Below, in pieces: positions 20,547 to 31,292 of a DNA stretch of 57,222 nt. The translations under genes were made by a program, and so were the position numbers. The notes under the pieces are model-generated. The model saw only the letters and a list, made by a program, of their open reading frames with translations. It was not told where the DNA came from and ran no database searches. The DNA comes from Pedinophyceae sp. YPF-701 (lineage: Eukaryota; Chlorophyta; Pedinophyceae), in NCBI GenBank assembly GCA_916048055.1, contig CAJZHL010000025.1:1-57222 (forward strand), in the 5' to 3' direction. How positions within the stretch are numbered: the first letter of the stretch is position 1; each line of letters opens with the position of its first letter.

Positions 20547-23058
20547 ATGACCGTCACCGTGCAGCCGGTCGTCGAGGGCGCCCTGAGCGTCAAGCGCGGC
20601 CTGTTCTCCTTCCCCAGGTGCACCCCGGCTCCTCACGAATCACGTTTGCGGCCGCCGTGGCGCCGCAGGCGCCCGCCCGGCCCTGGTGACGCGAATTCCG
20701 GCGAGCCTAGTTCATGCCCGCCGCAAACCGCTGACCAGCGCTGCATGCTCCCCGCCCTGCGTGGCGCGCCGCGGGCCCCATCCAGCCCCTGTGGTCGCTT
20801 GCCCGGGGTCCGCGTTGCACGGCGCGCGTGGCGGCGCTCCTGCCGTCGGGCGTCCCTCGCGGAAGTCCCTGATTTCCCACACGCAAATATCGCTGCTTCG
20901 CAGGGCGTGCCACTGCCGCCTCCGCGGCGGCACGGTGACGTGCTTCAAGCCCCCCGAGCCCGGCGCGGCCCTCGGCGCGCCCGTGTTCACGCTGCGGCTC
21001 GTCGGGTGCGACATCCGCGTGCTCCCCGACGGCTTCTCCGTCCGGCAGCCCTCGGGCACGCGCTTCACGTTCCGCACGCCGCAGCCCCGGACGCGCCTGG
21101 CCTGGCTGCGGGCGCTGGCCAAGGAGCACGGCGTGTACCGCAAGGTCGCGGACTGGTTCGAGGTGGGGCCGGTCCTGGGCGAGGGCGCGGCGTGCGTGGT
21201 GCGCGAGGCGCGCTGCCTGCTCACGGGCGGCAAGTTCGCGGTGAAGCAGCGCATCGACGGCAAGTCGTGCGCGTCGTCGCGCGCGATCCACAACGAGCTC
21301 ACGGTGCTGCAGTACGTGGGCGCGTCGCCGCACCCGGCGGTCCCGCGGCTGGTGGACTACTTCTTCGACCGGCACGGCGACATCTCGCTGGTGCTGGACC
21401 TGATGGCGGGCGGGGAGCTCTTCGCGTCGCTGGTGCGCAAGGACCGGTACACGGAGGCGGAGGCGCGCGCGGCGTTCGTGCAGGTCCTGCGCGGGATCGA
21501 CCACCTGCACGCGATGGGCGTGGTGCACCGCGACATCAAGCCGGAGAACCTGATGTTTGAGAGCGACGACGAGACCAACCTGCGCATCATCGACTTCGAC
21601 CTCGCGCGGTGCGACTTCCGCGACGAGTGGCGCGGCGACACGCCCTGCGGCACGCTCTCGTACATGGCGCCCGAGGTGATCGCGCACCAGGTGTACGACA
21701 AGTCGATCGACATGTGGTCCCTCGGGTGCGTCCTCTACATCCTCCTGTGCGGCCGGAAGCCGTTCGGGGGCACGACGGAGGAGCACCGGAAGGCCAACAT
21801 CACGCGCGCCAAGGTGCCCTTCCCCGACGACCTCTGGGGGCGCGTCTCGCCCGAGGCCAAGGACCTGGTCTCGCGCCTGCTGCGCAAGGACCCCCGCGAG
21901 CGGCTGACGGCGCGCCAGGCGCTCGAGCACCCGTGGATCCTCGGCCTCGAGCGGTGCGCGGCGCCCGGGCTGTCCGCGGCGTCCGCGCCGCTGCGCACGC
22001 CCGCGGGGCTCCGCGCCGCCATCAGCCAGCAGGACCTGGCGGCGCTGCAGCACGGGGACCGGCAGAGCCGCGGGCACGTGACGGCGCTGCGGAACCTGCA
22101 CGGGTCGATGCTCGACGACGAGCACGCGATGCGCACCGAGGCGCTGCGCCACGGGATGGCCGAGGGCGGCCACAAGGTGTCGGGCGTCGGCAGCAGCGGC
22201 CACAGCAGCCGCAACGCCCCGCCCTGGGCGCGCTTCAACACCGCGGGCCCGTCGAACGCCTCGAGCATCCCGGACGCGGCGGCCGCGCAGGCCTCGGCTA
22301 CCGCACCCGCGCAACAACAACACCCCTCGCCGTTCCTCGACAGCGCGAGCGAGCTCGACGCGCACGGCCTGCTCGCGCTGCGGGGAGACCCGGTGTTCAG
22401 CCCGATGGGACAGTCGCGGCCCGCCGACGCGCCCGGCGACGCCGCCCCCGCGCCTGCACCTGCACCTGTGCGCCCGCCGCTGCCCACGGGCTGCGCGAGC
22501 GGGCGCAGCCCCGCACCGCCCGCCGGCGGCCAGGCGGTGCACCGCCTCGCCAACAGCTCCGTGATGCACGACCTGGAGCAGGGCGAGGTGCGGGTGCCGG
22601 AGCCCCCCCCGCCCCCGCACGTGGTGCGCAGCATCAACGTCCTGGAGTCGGTGACGCACGGGTCGGTCGCGGGCGGGTCGTGCGTGCTGATGGACAGCGC
22701 CGCGAGCAGGAGCAGGGTCTCGCTGCGGACGTCGTCGGACGTGGGCGTCAGTTCGCGCGAGCGGCGGCGGGCTGGCGTGCTGGACTCGTGGGCCGGGTCG
22801 CAGGCGTCCGGGGCGGGCGAGCGGCGCGGGCACGTCGCGAGCTCCGGCGGCGCGCTCGGCGCGGCGCACACGGATCGCCCCCCCGCGATCGTCGACGCCG
22901 ACGGCGCGCGCAGGGGGTCGATCTCCGCGCTGCGGGTGCAGCTGGACCTGGGGTGCACGCTGGCCACGCGCGGCAGCCTCGACGACCGGCACCGCCGCTC
23001 GCCGGCGTCCTCGGTGCGCGAGCTCGAAGTCATCCCCTCCGGCGCCGTGCTCCTCTAG
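20547..23058 (+). CDS. PH-domain serine/threonine kinase of the CAMK group with DFD in place of DFG
   Basis: Exons 20547-20617 and 20904-23058 give 741 aa. The first exon begins the PH domain (VEGALSVKRGLFSF); it ends near residue 115 with the conserved Trp (RLAWLRALAKEHG). Kinase domain ~125-385: Gly loop GEGAACVV, lysine in FAVKQ (~138), HRDIKPEN (~231), IIDFDLARC (~253), MAPEV (~278), and the CAMK-type PWILGLE end. The metal-binding motif reads DFD instead of DFG; Lys, catalytic Asp and DFG Asp are present, so activity is possible. No EF hands follow, so this is not a CDPK. Residues ~390-741 are Ala/Ser/Pro/Arg-rich and predicted disordered. The PH domain suggests recruitment to phosphoinositide membranes. 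CAMK placement is confident; substrate unknown. Confidence 0.88.
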
Positions 23059-24693
23059 CGCCCCTGCCAGCACATGCCTTGCACCAAACCCCCCCTCGTT
23101 CTCGTGCGCAACCTCCGCGCTCGCGCTCGACGCCTGGCGCTTTGCCGAGGAACCTGTCGAAATCTGACCATGCTCGCTGCACCTAGCTCAGTGCATCGTC
23201 AGTCGCCTCTTCCCCACCATGGCACCCACCCCGCGCACATTGACAGTGGACGCCTTCTTGCCATGCCGCCTTCGACCAGGTCGAGGCTTCCCGCATGCGC
23301 TAGCCACGCACTGGTTCGCAACGCGGCACACGCCCTCACACCCGACGCCCACCGCGAGATGGGCGCCCATCAGACGCAACACGCCCACAGGCGCGCATGC
23401 TCGTAGCCGGGCGTCGTGCTTTCGGGCGCACCTAGGACTGACGACCAGCGTCTCGGCGGCGTCAGTCAGCTCACTCTCACAGCGCAGCGTCTCCGCACGC
23501 AGCTTCAAGACCGTTTTTCGCACGAACCGAAGACAACACGACGTGCACGCAACCACCCGTCGATTCAGCGTGCGCTGTCCTCGTACATGCTTCACACGAC
23601 GAACCCGACACCCCTCCACGCCACGAAGCCCTCCCCGTGCACCTCCTCATTCCCACCCATGACATGCACCAGCCAGCCGACCAAACGTCTGCGTGCCGTA
23701 TGCAAGCCGTTAGCGTGCGCCACCTGGCAGCCGACATACCTCACCTCCCTCGATCATTCTTCGGCTCCGTGAGTCACTCCACCCCTCCCCCCCCCAACCT
23801 GCGATCCTACACATCATCGGCCTCCGATGGCACCGGCCTCCGAAACCTCCCTGCGGACGGCGAACCATTGGTCATCTGCGCGTGAACAGCACGACTTTGC
23901 TCTCGATTGCACCGCACGTGGCACACTTCCCACGAGCCAAGCAGGAAATCCATTTGGAGACGGGCGATCCATTCGTTTTGGGTTGCCATCCATTTTTCGA
24001 ACAGGCACGACGCCGTTCGGACCTGACGACGCGGTTCGTGCGATATGAGTGTGACCTCGGAAGCTACGTACCGGGGCATGTGTCACTGGGCGCGCATGTG
24101 TTGTTCTGAAGCCAGAGGGTGCTTGTAGGTCGGCGAAGTACAAACAAACCAGTCCCCTGTCAAGGCGACGATCCGCTGCGGCCCCGGCTGCCGCGACGTC
24201 CGTGCGCGGGAACGGCGGAGCGCGTGGTCTGCCACGGCCTGCACGCAACGTCGTTGTCGCCGACAACAGTTCGAGGCTCGAACTGGCAGAGGGGGGGGTT
24301 GTAAAAGCCGGACAGGAACACGTGCGGAATTCAGCGGCGCGACGCTACATGCGCTGTGCTTGCGGCTGGCACGCTCGTGTTTGCGGCTACGACATCGCGA
24401 CGGATCTGGCGTGACCTTCGGCAGCGCTGTTGAGCCTCAGTGGGAGCGTTGGTCTCATCGCGCCGCCCGCACTTGACGGGAGGCCAACGTGCGCGAGGCG
24501 CAGACACCGATAGGGAGAGTGCATCATTTCGCCGTCTCGGACAGCGCAGGGGCGGTACGGCGCGCGCGGGCTGAGCTGTCCGAGCTGGCTTCGCTCTCCA
24601 CCAAGCCCTGCGCCGGGGGCTCTCAGCGCTCTGGTCTCGCGGAACCGCCGTCGCACCGCTGACTCCTATACCCCACTATTGCGTTCCCGGGCC
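23059..24693. other. Intergenic region between PH-kinase and cryptochrome genes
   Basis: About 1.6 kb with visibly lower GC than the flanking genes, especially 23650-24120. It includes the kinase 3' region and the cryptochrome promoter; a CTATAC motif near 24666, about 25 bp before the cryptochrome ATG, could be a weak TATA element. Open frames of up to about 150 codons show no family resemblance. No RNA gene seen. Confidence 0.45.
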
Positions 24694-27375
24694 ATGAACA
24701 TGGCGTCACCCGCCAGGACCGCCCCGTGCCCGGCCCTGGCCATGCTCCGCAAGGCCTCTGGCATCACCACCAGGTGCGAGCGGACAGCACCGTGACATCG
24801 CGCAGCGCGCCGTTGTGCTCGTACCTTTCAGTTCCGCAGCACGTCGTTCCCTCGGCGGGACTGCGTGCGGCCGCGCTGGCGCCCTGAAAGCTCACCGCTG
24901 CCATCCACACGTCTGCAGCGCCCCGGAGGCGCGCTCGACCGCCAGTGCAGTCGTCGCGCGCGCGTCCCGAGGTCCCCAGGGCACCCAGCTGCCGTTCCCG
25001 TCGGACACGGTCTCGCACCGGTGGCAGCCTGACGCCAGCATCCTCGATGCGGCGCCAGACCCGCTGCAGCACGACGTGGGCGCACGGGCCGGGTCCGACG
25101 CCGCGGCGCGCGTGCCCGAGGGCGGGTTCGGGACGTCGGTGGTCGTCTGGCTGCGGCAGGACCTGCGCCTGCACGACAACCCCGCGCTGCACCACGCCGC
25201 GCGGCGCGCGAAGGCGCACAACTCCAAGGTGGTGTTGTTGTACGTCGACTCCCCCTCCGAGGACGGAGACGCGCCCTGGGTGAGCGACACAGCACTGCGC
25301 GAGCTAGCGCGTCCGCGTTCACAGCCGTGCGTCTCCCGCGTGTGCGGTGCGTCCAACACACAGCGGTGTTGGGGTCCCTGGCCTCGCAGTGGGGGAAGTC
25401 GTGGCGCCCGGGGGCGTGCAACCGCCTGTGGCACCACCACGCGCTGGAGAGCTTCCAGGCTGACGTCAAGGCGCGGTACGGCCCCGGCGCCGCCGTGGTG
25501 TTCGCGAAGGGCCCGTACCTGCCCGCAGTCGTGTCCGCGCTGCAGGGCGCCGAGGCCGGGGCGCTGTTCTACAACCGGCGCTACGAGCCGGCGATGCGCG
25601 CCGCGGACGACGGCGTGCGCGACGCGCTGCTGGCGCGGGGCGTCGCGGTCGAGTCGTTCAACGCGCACCTGCTGCGGGAGCCCGAGGAGGTGACGGTGGA
25701 CATGTCGCGCTGGGCCGGGCACTTCGGGACGCTGATGCCGTTCGTGCGCGCGTCCGAGGCCGCCGGGCCGCCGCAGAAGGCGCTGCCGGCGCCCGAGAAC
25801 CTGCCCGTCGGCGATGAGGTACGCGCCGCCTGTGTTCCACGACCAAAGTTCGGTGTTTGCCTGGACGGCGCGCACCACCAAATGTGTGTGCTGCTTTGAC
25901 CCGGTGCTTCTCTGACGCGCGACGTCCGTGGCTCTGTGTCGTCGCAGGACCCTTCGGAGCGCTGTGGCGGCGTGCCGCTGGCGCAGCTGGGCCTGCTTCC
26001 CACACCCCGCAAGGGCGTCGACTGGGGCGCAGCCGTGGCGTCGCACTGGGACATCTCCGAGAAGGCGGCGCTGGAGCTCCTGGACCGCTTCGTCGCCTCG
26101 TCCGTGGGCGGCTACGAGGCCGACAAGGGGTTTGCCGACGCACGGGGGGTCTCGAAACTGTCCCCCTACCTGCACTCGGGGCAGCTCTCCGCTCGCACGA
26201 TGCTGGCCGAGCTCGCGCGCGCGGGCGCCAAGGGCGCGTCCGGCACGCTCTGGCGCCGCCTCGCGTGGCGCGACCTGGCGTACTGGCAGCTGCACCACTG
26301 GCCCGCCATGTGCCGCGACCCCATCCGCGGCGCCGGGTACAACAAGATGGTGTGGAACGACGACCCCGAGGCGCTGCGTGCGTGGCAGGAGGGCCGCACG
26401 GGCTTCCCGCTGGTCGACGCCGGCATGCGCGAGCTGTGGCAGACGGGGTGGATGCAGCAGAACGTGCGCATGGCGGCCGCACTGTGCCTCACCGAGTACC
26501 TCGGCATCCACTGGATCGAGGGGCTGCGGTGGTTCCACGACACGCTCGTCGACGCGGACCTGGCGATCAACAGCATGATGTGGCAGAACGCGGGCAAGAG
26601 CGGGCTCGACCAGTGGAACTACACCGTCTCGCCGTGCACGAAAGTGAGCGATCCGAGCGGGGACTACGTGCGCAAGTGGGTGCCGGAGCTCGCGGGGATC
26701 CCCGGCGCGCAGGTGCACCAGCCGTGGCAGTGCAAGCCCGACGTCCTTCGCAAGGTGAGCCCGCGCCGCCGCGTGCCGGTGAGCGCGCTGTGCGGCCGTC
26801 GCGGCCAGGGTGCGAGACGTGCGGCGTTTTCTGGGTCGGACTTGCAGGCCGGTGTGGTGCTGGGGGAGACGTACCCGCACCGCATCATTCCGGGCGACCT
26901 GGCGGCGGCGCGGGAGGCGACGGCGCGCGCGATCCGCGAGGCGCGCGCGAGCAAGCCGAAGTGCATTGACGCCGGCGGGTACGACATCATCGAGCCCCCC
27001 GCCGGCTCCGTCAAGGGCCTCAAGGGCCCCCGGGTGCGTGTGTTCACCACGCCGCTGTACCGCGGGACCACCCAGGAGCTCGCCGGGCGCGACTTTGGGC
27101 CGGCGCCAAAGGCGGAGAAGGCGGCGAAGCGCGGGTCGGGCGCGGAGAAGGACACGGGGAAGAAGAAGGGGGGTAAGAGGAATCAGTCCCCCCAGCAGAA
27201 GGGGGGCAAGGCCAAGTCCCGGGGCAACGGCATGGGCGCGAAGCGGCGACGCGCCGGGGCGATGAGCGACGACGGGCTGCGGCGGCGCAGCGGCAGGGAC
27301 AGCGTCGAGCGCGCCCTGCGTGCCTACGAGCGCGGCGGTGCCGTGGACGAGCTGGTGGACGACGTCCTCGCGTAG
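24694..27375 (+). CDS. Cryptochrome/DNA photolyase family flavoprotein, plant-like
   Basis: Exons 24694-24773, 24832-25279, 25390-25818, 25948-26754, 26848-27375 give 763 aa. Exon 1 plus the start of exon 2 form an Ala/Ser/Arg-rich, acid-poor leader (MNMASPARTAP...) typical of organelle transit peptides. The photolyase alpha/beta domain starts at SVVVWLRQDLRLHDNPAL (~residue 110). The FAD domain shows GYEADKGFAD, SKLSPYLHSGQLSAR, WRDLAYW, GFPLVDAGMREL, then the characteristic NSMMWQNAGKSGLDQWNY and YVRKWVPEL. About 100 C-terminal residues are Lys/Arg/Gly-rich with NLS-like clusters (GAKRRRAG) and an acidic end (VDELVDDVLA). Intron 4 (26755-26847, 93 bp, GTGAGC...TTGCAG) is stop-free and in frame. 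The family is certain; photoreceptor versus repair enzyme cannot be decided by eye. The leader and basic tail raise possible dual targeting. Confidence 0.92.
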
Positions 27376-27775
27376 TGCGAGCGACACGACGACCGGAAGG
27401 GCGGCGGGCACAGCGATCAAGAGCAGGCAATCCGGAACGGCAAGCGGCTCGGCGGAGCCAGCGCATCGAGCGCCGTGGAGGCGATGTTGTTTTGTCCCCC
27501 GCGAACCTTCAGAGGCCAGACGACGGGAGTGTCTCTCGCCACGGGAGCATGACGAGACGTGTGACAGCTCAGAGACCGTCCAGAGCGGCGCCGTGGGGGC
27601 ACTGTCGCGAAGGGCGCGTCGAAACGTCCCGTGGATCAGCCCCACGGAAAAAGGGGGTCAGGAGCGAGACGTGGGCGATTAAGCCCCTGCGGCGCGAGTG
27701 TCGGCGGTAACACGCGCACTTGCGGCGGAGCGGTCGTATGTACAGGCGGTCGGCGGGCCGCAGTGCGTGCGGGCG
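27376..27775. other. Convergent intergenic spacer (cryptochrome / LEA-2)
   Basis: About 400 bp between two 3' ends. No gene, repeat or obvious polyadenylation hexamer is visible. Confidence 0.5.
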
Positions 27776-28860
27776 TCATCGCGCAGGCCAGGGCACCCCG
27801 CCGTCGTCGTCGTCGGACGAGTCGTCGTCGTCGTGGTGGCGGTGCTTGCCCCCGCCCTGGCAGTCGACGATGAAGTACGAGTCGATCTGCGGCATCTCGT
27901 GCGCGCGGCCCACCAGCATGGTGGCGTTGAGGCTGCTCCGGAGGAGGAAGATCAGGCTGTGCGGGAACATCGCGCACTGGTCCACCACCGTCAGCGTGTA
28001 CCGCGAGCTCAGCTGCGACGCGTCCATGCGCAGGCTGAGCGTCGTCGGCAGCGCGCGCGCCGGCAGCACCTCGTCCAGCTCCACAGTCCCCGCGGGGGAG
28101 TCGTAGAAGAGCACGTCGAGCGTCCCCTGGAGGCGCGCCGACATGAAGTTCGGGTTGTACACGGGCAGGGAGAGGTCGAGCTGGAGCTCGTACGTGCTGC
28201 TGTCGGCGTTCCACGACATGGTGCGGACCTCGACCTGCGCGGTGCCCGTGGCGATGCCGCGCGGGACGAGCAGGAAGATGACGCCGCACATGGCCATGCC
28301 CAGGGCGATCACGGCGCACAGCACGCCGCGGACGCGCGCGGGGTTCATCGACAGCCTGCGGGCACATGGGACCGGGGGGGGGGTGGGGGCGTGCTGGCGG
28401 GGCGAGCGGCGGCGCGGCGCGACGGAACGGGCCGAGCGTACCGAGAGTCGGACAGCGGGACGAGCGCGAAGTACTCGGACGAGGCGTGCGGCTCAGCGCG
28501 CCTCGCCCCGTGGCCCAGAGTCTGGATGCGCTCCCACGCCCATGACAGCGGACCTTGCCGGCCAACAGGGCGCGACTCGGTGTAGTACTCCTGCGGCGCC
28601 GTGGCGGAGCTGCTGGTGGGCGCAGGCGGGCGCGGCGGTTGGCGGCGCGCGGGCTGCGCTGGCGTGTCGTCGGGTGCAGCTCGCGCGCGACGGCCGGCGG
28701 GCTGGTCGTTCGATTGACGATGAAGCGTGGCGGACACGCGGATGCAGTGCCTCGGAGGCCGCGAATGACAGGATGCACCGCGCAGGCTGCTCGGGGGGCA
28801 CGCGCTGGTGGCACGCACTTGCACGGGCTCTTCGTGGTCGCTCAAGTGATCGACGTTCAT
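27776..28860 (-). CDS. Type II membrane protein with LEA-2 (NDR1/HIN1-like) domain
   Basis: Exons (transcript order) 28860-28819, 28590-28442, 28355-27776, giving 256 aa. About 65 cytosolic residues (MNVDHLSDHEEPVQ, then EYYTESRPVG...EYFALVPLSDSR) precede one TM segment (GVLCAVIALGMAMCGVIFLL). The lumenal or apoplastic part fits the LEA-2 fold: VRTMSWNADSSTYEL, then the NPN-containing strand (LPVYNPNFMSARLQG) and FYDSPAGTVELDEV. The extreme C terminus is a His/Asp low-complexity tail (KHRHH, DDDDSSDDDD). Taking only the last exon would give a 190-aa protein starting at Met 28348; the upstream exons join in phase and add a sensible cytosolic tail. In plants this family includes membrane and pathogen-response proteins. 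Family assignment is moderate because LEA-2 sequences are divergent. Confidence 0.72.
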
Positions 28861-29767
28861 GGCCGGGCGCGCTGGAACCCGACTCCCGCCTCCTGGGCAC
28901 GCAGAGTTCCTCCCCTGAGACTCGCTCGTCCACCTGCCGCCACCTCTCGCCTCGCCCCTTGCGCCGAGAACGCCTCGCTGCGAGCGCTGCCTGTCACAGA
29001 CTCAAGCTCCGCCACGACGCTAAGATCAACAACACCACGCGCGCGCTCTTCTGCACAGCGCGCACGGCCGCCCGGGCCTCGAGCACGCCGCACAGCGGCG
29101 GGGGGTCGCACCAAGTCGGTCCAGAGTGCGTCGGGCAGAGCTCTCCCGCCACGCGCGGCGTCGTAGGTCGCCCGCTTGTCGGCGTGCTGCCACGAATGCG
29201 GGCAGCGAGCGCTGATCAGCAGCGAGCCTGGAATCGCGCAGCAGGGCCAATTGTTGCGCCGTGTGCAAGCAGGGAGGCTTGGGCCGCGCTTCCCGCGCCC
29301 AGGTGCTTTGCTTGGTGGTCGCTCTCACGTCGCAGAGTGGAACATATAGACGTGGTGGTGTGCAGGCCATCGCCCACGCGCATAGCGGAGCCCAGGGCGC
29401 GCGGGGTCGGGGCGAGCTCGCGTTCTGTGCTCTGGCCAGTCCTGTGGCCCGTGCGCCCTACAAGCTGGCGCGCTTGGTCCCCACCGCTCGCTGACGGCAA
29501 GCCGTAGGAGGGACATGGTGTACAGAAGCTAGCGCGGTCCATGACGCGCCCACCGGGGCAGGTTCCTTGATCGATCATGCCAGCGCGACCAGGGCAGGCG
29601 ACAGGTGAGCACCCGCAGCGCTTGGCTCTTTAATCGGGCCACCGGCCTGCCTCACGTCGCTGGGATATCGCACCCCGGCACCGTGGCGGCCACGTCCCGT
29701 GCCCCAGCGGCCTCATGCCCCCCCCTTGGTCTGCGACACCCTCCTTCCACGCCGCTCTCACCCAGCT
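28861..29767. other. Divergent intergenic region (LEA-2 / nucleotide-sugar transporter)
   Basis: About 0.9 kb between divergent starts. No convincing gene, RNA or repeat. The frame of the transporter is open upstream of its first ATG (29768) to about 29699 but offers no ATG there. Confidence 0.45.
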
Positions 29768-31048
29768 ATGTCTCCCTCCGTGCGCACAGCCCCGAGCGTC
29801 GACCGGAGGGCGGGACAGGGTTCCTGGCTCGGGCCGTGCTCGATCGTGCTCCTCATCACGCAAAATGCCGCGCACGCCATTCTTCTGCGGGCGTCGCGCG
29901 TGGTGGACGGCCCGCTCTACCACGGCTCCGTCGCGATCGTCATCGCGGAGGGCATCAAGCTGCTGCTGAGCATCGCGGCCGTCGCGCTGGAGCACCGCAC
30001 CTGGGCGCGCACCCACCCTCCAGGCGGCCGTGCGCGTTTCGACCCGGAGCGCGGAGACGCCCAGCCGGTCGCGCTCGGCGGGTCCGAAAGACACCGCGGA
30101 GATCCAGCGGACAGGGTGGGCGTGGACAAGGCAGGGCCGGGCTCGAGCCTCCACAGCAACACGGACATGAACGACGACGACGACGACGACGGGTCGCGCG
30201 TGGTCGGTCCGCGGAGCCGGCGCCCTCCGACGGTGGCCGAGGTGATGCGTTCGTCGACGCCGATGGCGATCCCGGCGCTGTGCTTCACGCTCCAGGCGGT
30301 GCTGTACATCATCGGGGCCACGCACCTCTCCGCGCTCATCTTCCAGGTGTCGCAGCAGCTGAAGATCATCACGACGGCGCTCTTCTCGGTGCTGATCATG
30401 AGGATCCGGCTCAACGCGGTGCAGTGGCTGAGCCTCCCCACGCTGGCCGTGGGCGTGGTGATGTCGTCGATGCAGCGGGCCAGCCCCGGCGCGGCCGCGC
30501 CGGGGTCGGCGGGCTCGCTGGTCACGGGTCTCACCGCGAACACCGCGGCGTGCGTGCTGTCGGGGTTCGCGTCCGTCTACACCGAGAAGTTCCTCAAGCA
30601 GCCGGGCACCGTCGTCGGCGACCGGCTGTGGGCGCGCAACGCGCAGCTGTCCTTCTACGGGATGGTCTTCGGGGTCGCGTACGCGCTGGCGTTCGACAAC
30701 CGGGCGATCGTGGACGGCGGGGTGATGCAGGGGTTCGGGGGGCACGCGTGGTCGATCGTGGCCATGCAGGCGCTGTCGGGGTTCGCGGTGGCGCTGGTGA
30801 TCAAGTACGCGGACAACATCATCAAGACCTTCGCGACGGCGTTCTCGTCGCTCCTCACGGCGGGCCTGGCGTACGCGCTCTTCGGGGACGTGCCGTCGGA
30901 GGTCGCCGTGGGCGGGGCGGGCTTCATTTTCCTGTCGATAGGCATGTACAACGGCGGGGTCTCGCGAGCCCTGAAGCACGCCATGAAGCGCGTCAGGTTG
31001 CGAAGGAAGGGGCTGCCCACGACGACGGGCGCAGCTGGTCGCAAGTGA
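29768..31048 (+). CDS. Nucleotide-sugar transporter (SLC35A/UDP-galactose transporter type)
   Basis: A single exon of 426 aa from ATG 29768. Hydrophobic helices repeat along the whole protein. Family landmarks are present: IFQVSQQLKIITTALFSVL followed by LNAVQWLSL, the GFASVYTEKFLK motif, LWARNAQLSFYG, and IKYADNIIKTFATAF near the C terminus. The loop after TM2 is expanded and acidic (a run of seven Asp near residue 140), facing the cytosol. The C terminus is strongly basic (KHAMKRVRLRRKG) and may act as an ER/Golgi retention tail. Expected role: exchange of UDP-galactose, CMP-sialic acid or a related nucleotide sugar for the nucleoside monophosphate across the Golgi membrane. Substrate cannot be read from sequence. 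Intronless, unlike most neighbours. Confidence 0.93.
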   Translation: MSPSVRTAPSVDRRAGQGSWLGPCSIVLLITQNAAHAILLRASRVVDGPLYHGSVAIVIAEGIKLLLSIAAVALEHRTWARTHPPGGRARFDPERGDAQPVALGGSERHRGDPADRVGVDKAGPGSSLHSNTDMNDDDDDDGSRVVGPRSRRPPTVAEVMRSSTPMAIPALCFTLQAVLYIIGATHLSALIFQVSQQLKIITTALFSVLIMRIRLNAVQWLSLPTLAVGVVMSSMQRASPGAAAPGSAGSLVTGLTANTAACVLSGFASVYTEKFLKQPGTVVGDRLWARNAQLSFYGMVFGVAYALAFDNRAIVDGGVMQGFGGHAWSIVAMQALSGFAVALVIKYADNIIKTFATAFSSLLTAGLAYALFGDVPSEVAVGGAGFIFLSIGMYNGGVSRALKHAMKRVRLRRKGLPTTTGAAGRK

Positions 31049-31292
31049 CGGCGGTGGGCCGCGGTGCACCCCCTGTTGACTTGGAATGTGTCTCACATCT
31101 CCCGGCACCGCAGCCGGCTTGTGACGAGCACAGCTGGTCCCGCGCACGCGCCATCGGACCCGGCCGTGCCAGCGAGACACCGCGAAACCGCCCTCCTTGA
31201 GTCTGACAATGATTTGAGTCTGGGGGAACGCGCCCTGCCGCCGCGGGGTGCGCGCGGCGCCCGCTCCTGCGTTTGCGCGGGGCCGTCGCCGG

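Noticed and set aside
18639-21560. Plus-strand open frame of 973 codons upstream of and overlapping the PH-kinase
   Set aside because: Only a short internal piece (20547-20617) is real coding (PH exon 1). The rest lacks similarity, and the overlap with the kinase exon is out of frame.
20547-23058. Calcium-dependent protein kinase (CDPK)
   Set aside because: The kinase core resembles the CAMK group, but no EF-hand loops follow; the tail is low complexity and a PH domain precedes.
23882-24109. Small open frame in the AT-richer stretch before the cryptochrome
   Set aside because: No ATG at its beginning, no recognisable motif, and no splice context; left as intergenic.
24892-27645. Minus-strand open frame of 917 codons opposite the cryptochrome
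   Set aside because: Antisense shadow; the plus strand has unmistakable photolyase motifs and good splice sites.
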